Assembly (NCBI GenBank): GCA_026184775.1
Contig: JANCYW010000001.1
Coordinates: forward strand, 682,001-746,000
Source of the DNA: Cyanidium caldarium
Taxonomy: Eukaryota > Rhodophyta > Bangiophyceae > Cyanidiales > Cyanidiaceae
Reading direction: 5' to 3'
Length of the DNA stretch: 64,000 bases
Below are positions 18,743-26,723 of this stretch, piece by piece. The translations under genes were made by a program, and so were the position numbers. Under the pieces are notes generated by a model. That model was not told where the DNA came from. It did not search any database and saw only the letters and a list, made by a program, of their open reading frames with translations. The stretch's first letter is position 1; every line of letters starts with the position of its first letter.

Positions 18743-18895
18743 GCCTCGCTCAACGCGCGGTGAACGACGCAAGCGACCCGTCCCCCGTCGGACGCGATCG
18801 CCTCCATCGCCGGTGGACGCGCCGCGGACGACGGCGCCCGCGCGATACAACCCGTGTGTCGCCAGCGTCTCAAGTCCTACCTACCGACAATGGGT

Positions 18896-21763
18896 TTAGG
18901 TGTGGGAGTGGTGAGCGCGCACGGCGTGGCGTGGACGTGGCGCGCGAGTTCGTGCGCGACGGTGGCCAGTGGCGGGTGTGCACTGGCGTTCCGCCTGCTC
19001 GATGCGATGGATTTGCTCCGTCAGCCACAGCGCTTCTTCCAGTTCCGCCTGGTGTTGCCGCTCCTCGCTTTCGATCTGGGCGATGCTTTTGACCGAAGCG
19101 GCAGCGGTGGTGGCGGAGCGAGCGGTATCGCTGCGGCGCCAGGCATGCGGCGGGGTTACCGCCGAGCCGAAGGCGTGGCTGCCGGCCAGGGCCGCCTCTT
19201 GAAACAGCAGTTCGCGGAAAGAGCCGGGCGAGGTGGTGGATCCGGTGGGGCTGCTGGCCGCGGTGTGCGCCGCGGCCGGTGGTGTCAACAATGGTGCTGA
19301 CCGTCGCACTGCCACCGGCATCGGCAGCGACGCGAGCCGTCGACTGCCGCCATCGGCACGAGTTGATGGCGGCGGCGGTGGTGGCGGTGTGCGTCGCCAT
19401 CTGGCGGCCGCCATCTGCACTCGTCGCTGTTTCTCCTCCTCTTCGCGCATGATTTGCCGCAGGTCTGGCGTCTCTGCCGCTCGCCGGCACTCGGCCGCGC
19501 CCATTCGTCCCCACGGTCCGGCCACTGTGGAGGAGGCGGCGGGCGCCTCCTCGGCCGTTTCCCGACGTGCCTCCTCGGCATCCTCGCGCACAGGCGGCAT
19601 GGACTCGGCCATCGGTCGGTGATTGCGCGTCTTGCCAAACAAAAGGTGGCGTGGTGAGTTCACCACCACCGCAGCCTCGATGCGGCGCAGCAGTCGCTCC
19701 ACTTCCTGGCCGGCGCCGCCGCCGCCGCCGCCCATCTGTGCATCGCTGCTCAGGCAAGCCGCCCACGGGCACCGCCTCCACGTCCGCGCCTCCAGGTATC
19801 GCTCCATGCGGGTGATCGCACGCGGATATCGCTCTAGCGGTATCGAGCGCCGATGCTGCGTCGCCACCAGAATGTCCAGGTTGGCCTGCAGAAACGCCGC
19901 GCACGTCTCCGCCAAGGTGTCCGCTCCGAGCATGGCGGCGTGCTCCAGCAATTCCAGCGCCGTGTCCAGACAGACGCACGGCAGGAGCGAGCGCTCGCAG
20001 AGTTGCGACAGAGGCAACGGCCGCCGAAACGTTTCCCCGACATCCTCGCGATGTGCTGGCACCCGTATCGGTCGTTCGGCCACCACAGCGACAGCGTGCG
20101 TACCCGTGGCGACCATCGACTCGACGCCGCGCAAGCCGTGGACGCGATGCCACCGATGGCCGGCCTTTGTCCGGGACGCGTCACCGCTCCATCGCCACGC
20201 ACAGCCGTGCCGATCCACCACGTAGACGCAACGACCACCGCAGGTGACACTCATCACGCCGGCGCGGTGCATTCCCGGCAGCGACAATGGATCCGCGTTC
20301 ACATGACGCGAGTGAGCCCTCCCCTTGGCCACAGCCTCACCCGCCAAGTCCAGCACATACCCGCGCTGGTCCGGCGTCCGCATGACCACCAGCTGCTCTC
20401 CGACGGCGACCTCTGCCAGACGTTGCACCTGTCGCGGCGACCGCTGCCAGGCACGGTTCGTGGCGGGTGCTATCGTCAAAAGCGGCGGCAGCGCCACCCG
20501 TCGTACCGTCGGACTGCCGAGCGTCCACACGAACACGTCGTCGGTGGCCTCGTCGCGCACCAACGCCACACACAGCAAGTCGTCGCCAGCGGCCGCCGAT
20601 ACCACCGGCCGCTCCCCGATCACACCCGCCACCACCTGCCGAAAAGCGTCCGGTGCGCTGGCCACCGCGGCGTACAGGCGTCCGGCTCGCGCCACCGCAA
20701 GCGAATGCGCGGCGCCCAGGGACAAGTGCGCGACCGCCTCCTTGCGCAGCGAGTGCACCAGGCGCGGCTGCCACACATCGCCACCCCAGTGATACACCAG
20801 ACCGCGGCAGGTCAGTGCGCCCGAGCGGTTGCCGCCGGCGGCCACTTGAAGCACCCGGTCGTCGGGCCATTCGAGTTCGGGAATGCGCGTCGGATGCATG
20901 CACGAATAGGGTCGGGCAGCCGAAGCGGTATGGCGCGCAGCGGGCGCGTCTGTTGGATGCGAGGACGCGGCCGGCGGTACGCCCAGACCCAGACGTCCGT
21001 TGGCGCCCAGGCCAGCCGCCAGCACTTGCCCGTCCACAGTGAGGAAGAGGGAATGCTGCGACGCGGTGGCCACCTGTACGATGGGCATGCATGGCGCCGG
21101 ATGGCAGTCGTGCGGCCACGGCGCCTCCGGGCCGGGCAGCTGCAGGCGCTGAAATTCGGTCTGTGGCGCGTCGCCCAGGTGCGTCGGATTGGGCACGCCC
21201 AGTTGAAAGTCGTAGTTGGCGCCCCACACCCACACCTCCCGCCGCGGCGTTGGCGAGCTAGTCGCAAATGAAGCGCGGTCGCCGACCGTCTCCCGGAATG
21301 GGAGATAAGCCTCACAGTACAGATCCAGCGGGCTTAGCGACTCTGCATCGAGCCAGGTGAGCGCAGAGCGGTCGCGCCGCAGCATCGTCAAAAACGCCCT
21401 CCAGTTACCCTGATAGGCAGCCCGGTGCGCTGGCGTCCAGCCGCTCTCCGCGTCTCGACCGCAGAGCGCCTGCCGCACCGCCGCCCCACTCGCCGCTCCC
21501 GTCAGCAGCCAACGCGTGATAACCGCGGCCGCCTCCGAATCCGTCAAAGACGCCGCCAAGTGCAGCACCGTCCTCCCGTGACAGTCCTTGTGCCGTAACA
21601 GCTTGTCCATCAGCACACGCTTCTCGCCGTCCTCTCGGTCGTCCAACGCCAACAGCCTCGCCCGCAACCGCGCGCTTCCTCTGTGAGGGGTGGCATCGAA
21701 GTTGGCCACGCGCCCTCCAACCAGACGGTCTCGGTCGGTCCCTGTGGCACCTACGGTATCCAT
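18896..21763 (-). CDS. IBTK-like ankyrin / RCC1-repeat / BTB-related protein
   Basis: IBTK-type proteins combine ankyrin repeats, an RCC1 propeller and BTB domains and act as cullin-3 adaptors in animals. The 955-residue product has ankyrin-like units (GRTVLHLAAS, GWTPAHRAAYQGN; residues about 60-150) and then RCC1-like repeats (VWVWGANYDFQLGV, VLAAGLGANGRLGLG, RGLVYHWGG, VDRHGCAWRW; about 175-540). A segment around 590-650 with ALELLEHAAMLGADTLAETC matches the C-terminal part of BTB domains in IBTK. The rest is charged and Ala-rich with coiled-coil character near the end (SIAQIESEERQHQAELEEAL). Only one BTB-like part is seen where animal IBTK has two. ATG at 21763; a 303-bp divergent gap separates it from the next gene. 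The architecture call is good; orthology is inferred. Confidence 0.78.
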   Translation of the reverse strand: MDTVGATGTDRDRLVGGRVANFDATPHRGSARLRARLLALDDREDGEKRVLMDKLLRHKDCHGRTVLHLAASLTDSEAAAVITRWLLTGAASGAAVRQALCGRDAESGWTPAHRAAYQGNWRAFLTMLRRDRSALTWLDAESLSPLDLYCEAYLPFRETVGDRASFATSSPTPRREVWVWGANYDFQLGVPNPTHLGDAPQTEFQRLQLPGPEAPWPHDCHPAPCMPIVQVATASQHSLFLTVDGQVLAAGLGANGRLGLGVPPAASSHPTDAPAARHTASAARPYSCMHPTRIPELEWPDDRVLQVAAGGNRSGALTCRGLVYHWGGDVWQPRLVHSLRKEAVAHLSLGAAHSLAVARAGRLYAAVASAPDAFRQVVAGVIGERPVVSAAAGDDLLCVALVRDEATDDVFVWTLGSPTVRRVALPPLLTIAPATNRAWQRSPRQVQRLAEVAVGEQLVVMRTPDQRGYVLDLAGEAVAKGRAHSRHVNADPLSLPGMHRAGVMSVTCGGRCVYVVDRHGCAWRWSGDASRTKAGHRWHRVHGLRGVESMVATGTHAVAVVAERPIRVPAHREDVGETFRRPLPLSQLCERSLLPCVCLDTALELLEHAAMLGADTLAETCAAFLQANLDILVATQHRRSIPLERYPRAITRMERYLEARTWRRCPWAACLSSDAQMGGGGGGAGQEVERLLRRIEAAVVVNSPRHLLFGKTRNHRPMAESMPPVREDAEEARRETAEEAPAASSTVAGPWGRMGAAECRRAAETPDLRQIMREEEEKQRRVQMAAARWRRTPPPPPPPSTRADGGSRRLASLPMPVAVRRSAPLLTPPAAAHTAASSPTGSTTSPGSFRELLFQEAALAGSHAFGSAVTPPHAWRRSDTARSATTAAASVKSIAQIESEERQHQAELEEALWLTEQIHRIEQAERQCTPATGHRRARTRAPRPRHAVRAHHSHT

Positions 21764-22066
21764 CACCGACTGCCTTCCGGTTCAGTATCCCCTTCTCGAT
21801 TCTCTCCTATTCACCACTCCATTCCCCTTACGCCGTCGCTCCTCGCTGCGCGCCCTCTTCGCTTCCCACCCACCACCTCGTTTGGGCGCTGCCGTCGAAG
21901 CGCTCTCCGCCTGCGAGAACGTCGTATCGCTCCCGCGGCGCGCACGAAAATTCGATCGGGCGCGCATCCGTTGGCGAAACCCGGAGGCATCGATCCGGTG
22001 CCGAAGCCACGCTTGGCGGGACCGAGACCTGTTCGCGTCCCGGCTGACAGACCCAACGCTGGGGAT

Positions 22067-22750
22067 ATGACAGAGGTCACCGAGGGCACGACAACACGTC
22101 CAGCAATTGTCTCGCGGGAGCAATTGTTGGCGAGGCGACTGCGTGAGGCGCAGCTCTTGGCGGCGGAGTCGTACCAGGAGAGCGAGCGAAAGAACACCGC
22201 GGCGCGGGTGTTGCATGATCCGTCGCTGCTGCATCTGCTGCTGTCCGAGAGGCTGAGCGGATGGGGCGAGTTGCCGTTCTGTCACTGCACGGAGTGTCGG
22301 GCGCAGTGGATGCAAGCGGTGGCGGAGCGCTCGGAGGCGGGCGACTCGGCGGCTGACGTCGGCGATGTCGATAGCGCGCTGCGCTTGAGCGAGTTGCGAC
22401 GGGATCTGCTGGAGGCGCTGGCAATTTGCCGAGTGCATCCCGAAGAGGAGGGAGGCGAGGCGAGCGCTCGTCTGGGCGGGAGCGAGTTCGCCGGGAGTCT
22501 CCCGGCGGTGCAGCTGGAGCGCAACGACACTCCCGCCGCGCTGCTGAACGTGCCCGCGGAGGCAGCGATGGAGGAGGAGATGTTGCCTCTCGAGATGGCG
22601 ACTGCCGAAGCGTTGTTCCCGCAGGTGGATATGGGAGAGAACGACGGCACCGAGGCACCGACGGATGCTTCCGATGCGATGGCCGGCGACATGCCACATC
22701 GGCCGACGCCGACCTCTCCGCACCGGCCCGACGGACGACCGGCGAGATGA
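22067..22750 (+). CDS. Unrecognised 227-residue acidic protein
   Basis: I do not recognise the family. The first 100 residues look structured: a Leu/Arg/Glu helix (SREQLLARRLREAQLLAAES), then LHDPSLLHLLLSERLSGWGEL and a CHCTEC cluster that could bind a metal. The second half is acidic, rich in Glu, Ala and Met, and probably disordered. No signal peptide or membrane segment is present. The frame is open upstream of the ATG at 22067, overlapping the start of the IBTK-like gene on the other strand, but only through non-ATG codons. Codon bias resembles neighbouring genes. Confidence 0.6.
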   Translation: MTEVTEGTTTRPAIVSREQLLARRLREAQLLAAESYQESERKNTAARVLHDPSLLHLLLSERLSGWGELPFCHCTECRAQWMQAVAERSEAGDSAADVGDVDSALRLSELRRDLLEALAICRVHPEEEGGEASARLGGSEFAGSLPAVQLERNDTPAALLNVPAEAAMEEEMLPLEMATAEALFPQVDMGENDGTEAPTDASDAMAGDMPHRPTPTSPHRPDGRPAR

Positions 22751-22886
22751 ACGGCAACGTGTTGCATAGATGGTTGGGAGACGCTGTGTGCAGGGATGCA
22801 GTCGAGTAGCTGTGTCGACTCCTGTCCATGTCCCTATAACCCGGACGCAGCAACGTTCGGGCACGGCCGCGCACGGCGACGGTGGT

Positions 22887-24986
22887 TTACGTCTCTGGCG
22901 AGTCGCCATACTCGTCGATGCCCTCGGCGGCACTACCTCCTGCTGCATTCGCGGCGAATGAATCCGCATGTCTGGAACTGCCCGAGACGCTCGGGGACGA
23001 ATCGTCAAAGGTCGCCCACTCGTGCGACGGCGCCGGCCTGTGAGAGCGCGCGGCACGGTCAGGAAACGGGCGATTCCAGGAAGGCGGCGGTGGCGGCGGC
23101 GGCAACCATTTGGCGAGGCGGGGACCGGACGCCGGTGGCATCGTGGGATAAATAATGGAGAGGGGCACCAGGCCGGAATGCACGCCGCGGGCGCCATTGG
23201 TGGGTGGTGTCTGCATGTCGCCGGCGACGCGCGATGGTCCAGCGGTGCGGGAGGCCGGTCGCGCCGGATCATGGGACGATGCCGATCGTTTGCGACCGGT
23301 GCGCCGTTGGTGATCGGACCACGCCGCATCTTCGTCATCGTCATCGATGTTGGCGGGCTCCTCCCACGCATCGCTGTCGTCGTGCTCGCAAATGTCTTCC
23401 GCCTGGCCGTTCCACACGAAATCGTCGTCGCCGTCGTCACCATCATCGTCGTCGTCGTCGTCGTCGTCCAGCCTGCTGCTCACGATCGACTCGCTGGCCG
23501 CGCTCGCCTCCACCGACTCGGACTCCGACATCGGCGCACTGGCGTCACCGCTCGAGCCGCCCGATGAAAAGGCGCCATCGAAGAGGTCGTCCTCGCGGTA
23601 TGACTTGCGAGGCTGGGCACCGCGCGTTCGCGGGCCAATCCATCCGCCGCGCAACGCCGCCGCATACGCCTCGCTCTCGGCCAGCTGTTGTCGTTTGCGG
23701 TCGACTTTTCGGCGTTGCGCTTCGCGCGTGGCGTATGCCTCGCAGAGGCGCGGCAGCACCGTGTCGCGAATCGTATCGAATACTTGCCGGCTGCGCTGAT
23801 GGCTTTCGTGTTGCAGCTCGGCCGCCAGTTGTTGTAGGTCGTGCTCCCGAGTGTCAAAAGACCGGACGACGGTCTCGATGCAGACGTCTTCACAGGCGTC
23901 CTCCGTGACAGCCATGCCGGTCTCGGCGTGGTCACCTCCTTTGCGAGCGCGCGGTGGCCGCCAACGGCACACGCGCACGCATCCGCAACGTTCAGCCGCG
24001 CAGATACCGCCTGGCACCCAATACTGGCGACCGGCGGCGTCTTGGGCGAAAGGTACCAGTCGCACTTGCAGGTCTTCGTGCGGGGCCAGCGGCGGCGCCT
24101 CCTCGTCGTCGGCCGTTGCCGCCGACTGTGTCAACTCGTGTTTTGCGCTCCTAAAATGGTACAACGTGCTCTGCTGACGGTGACGGTTGCCGCTCCGGTT
24201 GTCTTTTCGGGAGCGGCGAGCGCGGCGCATGCTGGCCGCATACCCATGCCGCCGTTCTATACACTGGCGAACAGCGTCGCGCACGCATTCGCTGTGCTCA
24301 GCAGCGGTCGTGCACAGCGCCTCGAGAAGGGCCACTCGTTGCAGCGGATGCAACGCGCCGTACGGCATCGCGTTCAGCACGCTGTGGCCGTCCTCGCCGT
24401 ACAGCTGCGCGGTCGACTCGTCGGTATCGTACAGGTAGGCGCGTTCGCGCAGCTCCTTGGCCAACACGTCCACCCAACCGAAGCGTCCTCGTGCATGGTG
24501 CACGTCGACGCGCCCGGCGCGCATACAGTGCAGCAGCGCCGCGTGCACGCGCGCCAACAGCGAGTTGCACAGGGAGTCCTCGGTGGCGTCGCCATGTTGG
24601 TCTTGGACGCCTGACGGCTCGCCCAACGCGTATCCCAGCAGCAGCTCCGTCTCTAACTGCTCGGGGCAGATATCGTCCAGTAGCAGCAAGTGGGAGCGGC
24701 TGAATCGGGCAGCCTTGAAAAACTCGCACGCCTCCCGGTTGATGGCGTCTCGAAAGCTGATGAGAAACTGCAACGCGCTGGCAAACGTCCATGAACATCG
24801 CAACTGTGCCAGCATCTCTGCAGACGCATCCGCGGGACCGGCGGGTGTGGCCTGCCGTTCCCGCGGGGCCGTTGCGACCCCAGTGCCGTTCGACAACCAA
24901 GACGGGGCTGGTGGAGTCGCTGCCCCATCTCCCCCGCCATTCTCCTCCACTGGCACCTCGACGGTATCCCCGCTCTCCCCCTCCAT
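22887..24986 (-). CDS. DDT/WHIM-type chromatin-remodelling accessory protein
   Basis: DDT and WHIM motifs occur in partners of ISWI-class remodellers (WSTF, RSF1, BAZ, plant RLT). In this 699-residue product residues about 50-130 resemble DDT helices (FASALQFLISFRDAI, LETELLLGYAL). Residues about 145-210 resemble WHIM1 (WVDVLAKELRERA, LHPLQRVALLEALC), and VPFAQDAAGRQYWVPGG resembles the WHIM step where the nucleosome-linker contact lies. The C-terminal third is acidic with a poly-Asp run encoded by a GTC repeat near 23450-23470, then Pro-rich. No PHD finger or bromodomain is visible. ATG at 24986 (MEGESGD) was chosen; an in-frame ATG at 25292 would add 102 residues of low-quality sequence. 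Family assignment is by motif order, not by strong identity. Confidence 0.65.
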   Translation of the reverse strand: MEGESGDTVEVPVEENGGGDGAATPPAPSWLSNGTGVATAPRERQATPAGPADASAEMLAQLRCSWTFASALQFLISFRDAINREACEFFKAARFSRSHLLLLDDICPEQLETELLLGYALGEPSGVQDQHGDATEDSLCNSLLARVHAALLHCMRAGRVDVHHARGRFGWVDVLAKELRERAYLYDTDESTAQLYGEDGHSVLNAMPYGALHPLQRVALLEALCTTAAEHSECVRDAVRQCIERRHGYAASMRRARRSRKDNRSGNRHRQQSTLYHFRSAKHELTQSAATADDEEAPPLAPHEDLQVRLVPFAQDAAGRQYWVPGGICAAERCGCVRVCRWRPPRARKGGDHAETGMAVTEDACEDVCIETVVRSFDTREHDLQQLAAELQHESHQRSRQVFDTIRDTVLPRLCEAYATREAQRRKVDRKRQQLAESEAYAAALRGGWIGPRTRGAQPRKSYREDDLFDGAFSSGGSSGDASAPMSESESVEASAASESIVSSRLDDDDDDDDDGDDGDDDFVWNGQAEDICEHDDSDAWEEPANIDDDDEDAAWSDHQRRTGRKRSASSHDPARPASRTAGPSRVAGDMQTPPTNGARGVHSGLVPLSIIYPTMPPASGPRLAKWLPPPPPPPSWNRPFPDRAARSHRPAPSHEWATFDDSSPSVSGSSRHADSFAANAAGGSAAEGIDEYGDSPET

Positions 24987-25401
24987 GCCTTTCCCAGCGG
25001 CCGCGACAGCACCGGCGAAGACCGAATCGCTCGATAGACGCGTATCGGAGCGCCTTTTCGTGGGCAGATGAACCTCTGTCCTCGGAGCGCACCCGACACG
25101 TCCTCTGCCCGCGCAAAAGACGCATCGCGCTTCGACGACCACGGCGATCGGGTGCGCCGTGACGCGCGCGGGTGCCGACGGCGAGGTTGCGGTCGCTCGG
25201 TCGGCGGCATCGATTGACAAGGGCGGCGCGGCAGCAGCCACGCATAGATAGGAAAAGTGGGACTGGCCAGAGACGTTCCTCGTCAGGCGCATTGGCTGGT
25301 ACTGAATTGCACGCACGCCGCGCCGGGACCAGTCGCGCACCGAAGAGGTGCGCGTTGGCGAGCTTCACCGGCGGATACCGCTTGCGCCTCTTCGAGACGC
25401 C
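24987..25401. promoter_or_regulatory. Divergent promoter region, DDT/WHIM gene and plastid-leader gene
   Basis: This 415-bp stretch lies between outward-facing genes. Part of it would become coding if the DDT/WHIM protein began at the upstream ATG 25292. No other feature was seen. Confidence 0.4.
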
Positions 25402-26028
25402 ATGTTCGTCTCGGTTTCCAGCACCGCACTGCGAAAGTGTCCCGGTGCGCTATGGCGTAGTGGGCGGTGTAGGGCGCTTGATGAGAGAGTGGGTACGGCG
25501 GTTCGCGCGCCGCGGCGGACTCCAGTAGCACGCATGCTGGCGAGCAACGGGCAGCGGCGCGCGACCGACGACGTCGAACAGGACGCTGAGGTGGACGACC
25601 CGCGGGAAATGGTGCGTGGCATGAGCAAGGAGCTTGAGGCGGTTATTGGCGACGTGGTGCATCTGGAGGAGTATGCGCTGAACCGGACGGTAACGCTGAA
25701 GGACTCGCTGGCGGCGGACCTGAAAAAGCTGCGCCACTTTCAGGACGAGCGGCAGTTGGCGGACAAGATCGAGACCGACCTGCGCCGGAAGGAGGAGGCC
25801 GTCTTCGAGGCCATGCGCAAGGTGTTGTTCTGCGTGGTGGAGTTGAAGCAGCAGGCGGCAGCGCTCACGAACGAGTTGGAGTCGATGCGCGAGTTTGTGG
25901 TGGAGAATCACGAGCGCATCATGCTGGCCATGGAGGCGTTGCGCGAGAAGGGGCTGATGGGCTCGCGTCACGACGTGTTTGAGGGCGAGGTGCAGAAGAA
26001 GCTCGATCGGTTTGACCCCGAGATTTAG
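25402..26028 (+). CDS. Plastid-leader coiled-coil protein, unrecognised
   Basis: The 208-residue product begins MFVSVSSTALRK and continues Arg/Ala-rich to about residue 40, a good match to red algal plastid transit peptides. The mature part is almost wholly charged helix with heptad-like spacing (residues about 65-200; for example ELEAVIGDVVHLEEYAL, LRRKEEAVFEAM, LKQQAAALTNELESM). It ends FDPEI. No catalytic motif, Cys pair or membrane segment is seen. A structural or scaffolding role in the plastid is inferred from the leader and coiled coil only. The family is unknown to me. Confidence 0.75.
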   Translation: MFVSVSSTALRKCPGALWRSGRCRALDERVGTAVRAPRRTPVARMLASNGQRRATDDVEQDAEVDDPREMVRGMSKELEAVIGDVVHLEEYALNRTVTLKDSLAADLKKLRHFQDERQLADKIETDLRRKEEAVFEAMRKVLFCVVELKQQAAALTNELESMREFVVENHERIMLAMEALREKGLMGSRHDVFEGEVQKKLDRFDPEI

Positions 26029-26153
26029 GTGCCATTCTGGTGGTGGTAGGAAGAGGGAGAGCGAGGGTAGAACAGGCACCGGGCTGCAAAGTGGGTCGAG
26101 AGAGGTAGCGCGAGACACCCGCTGGCCAGTCAGGACACTCGGCGAAACGTCCC

Positions 26154-26483
26154 TCACATACACGCCCAGTGTCTCATGCGGTGCAGCCACTGACGCCAGG
26201 CGCTAAGGCGCTCGTATTCCACGCCATACACTGTGGTCTCCACGGTCTCTTCGCTCCAAGCGTAGCGCATCGGATAGGTGGGCGGGTCTTGCCAACAACC
26301 GCCAGGACGTCGGCATTGGACACACGGCATCAACTCATCTTCATAAAGCTCCGGGACATATAGCCTATGCCAGGAACCGCTCGAGCGCGGCACGTACACC
26401 ACGTAGCCGGTGTAGCCGTCGGCCACTTCTGCCGACGAACTCCAGCTGGACATTGCGAGCGGGCAGGCTTTGGCAGCGGACAT
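26154..26483 (-). CDS. Small hypothetical protein (109 residues)
   Basis: This ATG-started frame lies alone in a 695-bp gap between two plus-strand genes, so it is not an antisense shadow. The product is unusually rich in Trp and Tyr and contains CVQCRRPGGCW, a Cys cluster that might bind a metal, and the aromatic stretch YTGYVVYVPRSSGSWHRLYV. Composition looks protein-like, unlike the Arg/Ala/Pro shadows elsewhere. No signal peptide or membrane helix is seen and no family is recognised. It could also be part of a longer spliced gene. Reality is plausible, not certain. Confidence 0.45.
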   Translation of the reverse strand: MSAAKACPLAMSSWSSSAEVADGYTGYVVYVPRSSGSWHRLYVPELYEDELMPCVQCRRPGGCWQDPPTYPMRYAWSEETVETTVYGVEYERLSAWRQWLHRMRHWACM

Positions 26484-26723
26484 TGGACGCGTTGGAGGTC
26501 GTTATGTTTGCCGCCGCAACAACTCCAACGTCGCCGCCACATGCCTACTTCAGCGCATTGGGCTGTGAGGCCATGCACGCCCGTCACCAGACTTTCTTGA
26601 CGTGCCCCGCTGCCGGCCTCGATTGACCTGACCGCCGGGTCAGCGGTCCGCAGGGCGTTTTGACCGATCGCGCGCGCACGAACGGCTTGTCCGCGCGTTG
26701 TCGCATCGGACGGCCAGAGGGTC
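26484..26723. other. Short intergenic region upstream of the RanBD/C3HC gene
   Basis: This 240-bp gap holds the likely divergent promoters of the small hypothetical gene and the RanBD/C3HC fusion. Nothing else was seen. The 125 bp at 26029-26153 on the other side of the small gene are also featureless. Confidence 0.35.

Noticed and set aside
21683-22066. N-terminal extension of the 227-residue protein into the IBTK-like gene
   Set aside because: The frame is open only from a non-ATG codon and overlaps the divergent gene's start; composition is that of a shadow.
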